Shown: one piece after another, positions 63,791 to 64,000 of the stretch
How positions within the stretch are numbered: position 1 is the first letter of the stretch
How the letters are laid out: the number at the start of each line of letters is the position of its first letter
NCBI GenBank assembly: GCA_016841045.1
Contig: JAENZX010000014.1
Span: forward strand, 1-64,000
DNA: 64,000 nucleotides
Origin: Thermincola carboxydiphila
GTDB lineage: Bacteria > Bacillota > Thermincolia > Thermincolales > UBA2595
Reading direction: 5' to 3'
The notes under the pieces: generated by a model
The model's database searches: none
Told to the model about the DNA's origin: nothing
Seen by the model: only the letters and a program-made list of their open reading frames with translations
Translations under genes and position numbers: made by a program

Positions 63791-64000
63791 TGACAATGAA
63801 GATATCAGGTTTACTATTAATGAAATATGTAAATATGCAGGTTGGACAGCCGTGCTGGCTATAGATGGTTATGAGGGTGTTGAATTATTTAAATCGGAGA
63901 ACCCGGACCTGGTTCTTGTTGATTATCATATGCCTAAGCTGGATGGAATGGAGACAGTGGAACAAATTAGAAATATCGATTCCGAGAATGTGCCTATAAT
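63771..64000 (+). CDS. Response regulator, N-terminal part (cut by window end)
   Basis: 76 residues visible from ATG 63771. ILVIDDNEDIRFT contains the acidic pocket and LVLVDYHMPKLDG the phospho-acceptor Asp. Ends inside the receiver domain, so the output domain is unknown. Cognate partner of the kinase. Confidence 0.92.
   Translation, partial: MKILVIDDNEDIRFTINEICKYAGWTAVLAIDGYEGVELFKSENPDLVLVDYHMPKLDGMETVEQIRNIDSENVPI

Overview
The window reads as chromosome of a low-to-mid GC, anaerobic Clostridia-type Firmicute, possibly Peptococcaceae-like. The grounds are many TTG/GTG starts behind strong AGGAGG-type ribosome sites, ferredoxin-rich proteins, an ETF gene end, an agr-like quorum locus, a Gram-positive style heme operon and an SLH-domain surface protein. 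No rRNA, tRNA, CRISPR array, insertion sequence or prophage was recognised. The lineage guess is inference.

Left part (1-21,150), mostly housekeeping and regulation: the etfA 3' end, an MBL-fold hydrolase and an AtpI-like membrane protein. Then comes an agr-like locus (agrD, a lone membrane domain, agrB, a degenerate histidine-kinase-like protein) with no response regulator beside it. Two divergent HTH regulators share an intergenic region with two perfect inverted repeats. Further on are a cyclophilin lipoprotein, a ferredoxin protein, citrate synthase, glutamine-dependent NAD synthetase, a thioesterase, and a MarR-hemE-hemH-hemY operon preceded by five copies of a TTTAC-N4-GTAAA palindrome. 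A small membrane protein follows, with an exact TGTGA-N6-TCACA site upstream, then a dicarboxylate/glutamate symporter, a SNF2 helicase and a YhcC/YtqA-type radical SAM protein.

Middle part (21,360-38,000): a Tad/Flp pilus operon (TadZ, TadA, TadB, TadC, Flp-like pilin, TadE with an unusual Cys/His tail, TadG, second TadE, TadV peptidase, FHA protein). After it come a secreted copper-amine-oxidase-N domain protein with an acidic 42-bp repeat, a divergent Tritrichomonas-type IMP dehydrogenase, and a MarR/MFS efflux pair. Between convergent genes lies a roughly 206-bp giant imperfect hairpin, followed by a SAM methyltransferase and a tandem-duplicated P-loop ATPase.

Right part (38,300-64,000): a large extracellular polysaccharide operon. 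It has regulation/export genes (Wzy-TPR, Wzz, BY-kinase, PHP phosphatase), then a deacetylase, initiating phosphoglycosyltransferase, WbqC-like protein, four glycosyltransferases, a second polymerase, pyruvyl transferase, flippase, FrhB-like Fe-S protein, UDP-sugar dehydrogenase and a CapD/WbpM-type dehydratase. It is followed by a metallophosphoesterase, an SLH surface protein with a hairpin leader, a DUF6305-like protein, and a histidine kinase/response regulator pair cut by the window end. The polysaccharide genes, pyruvyl transferase and SLH protein together suggest assembly of a cell-surface layer.
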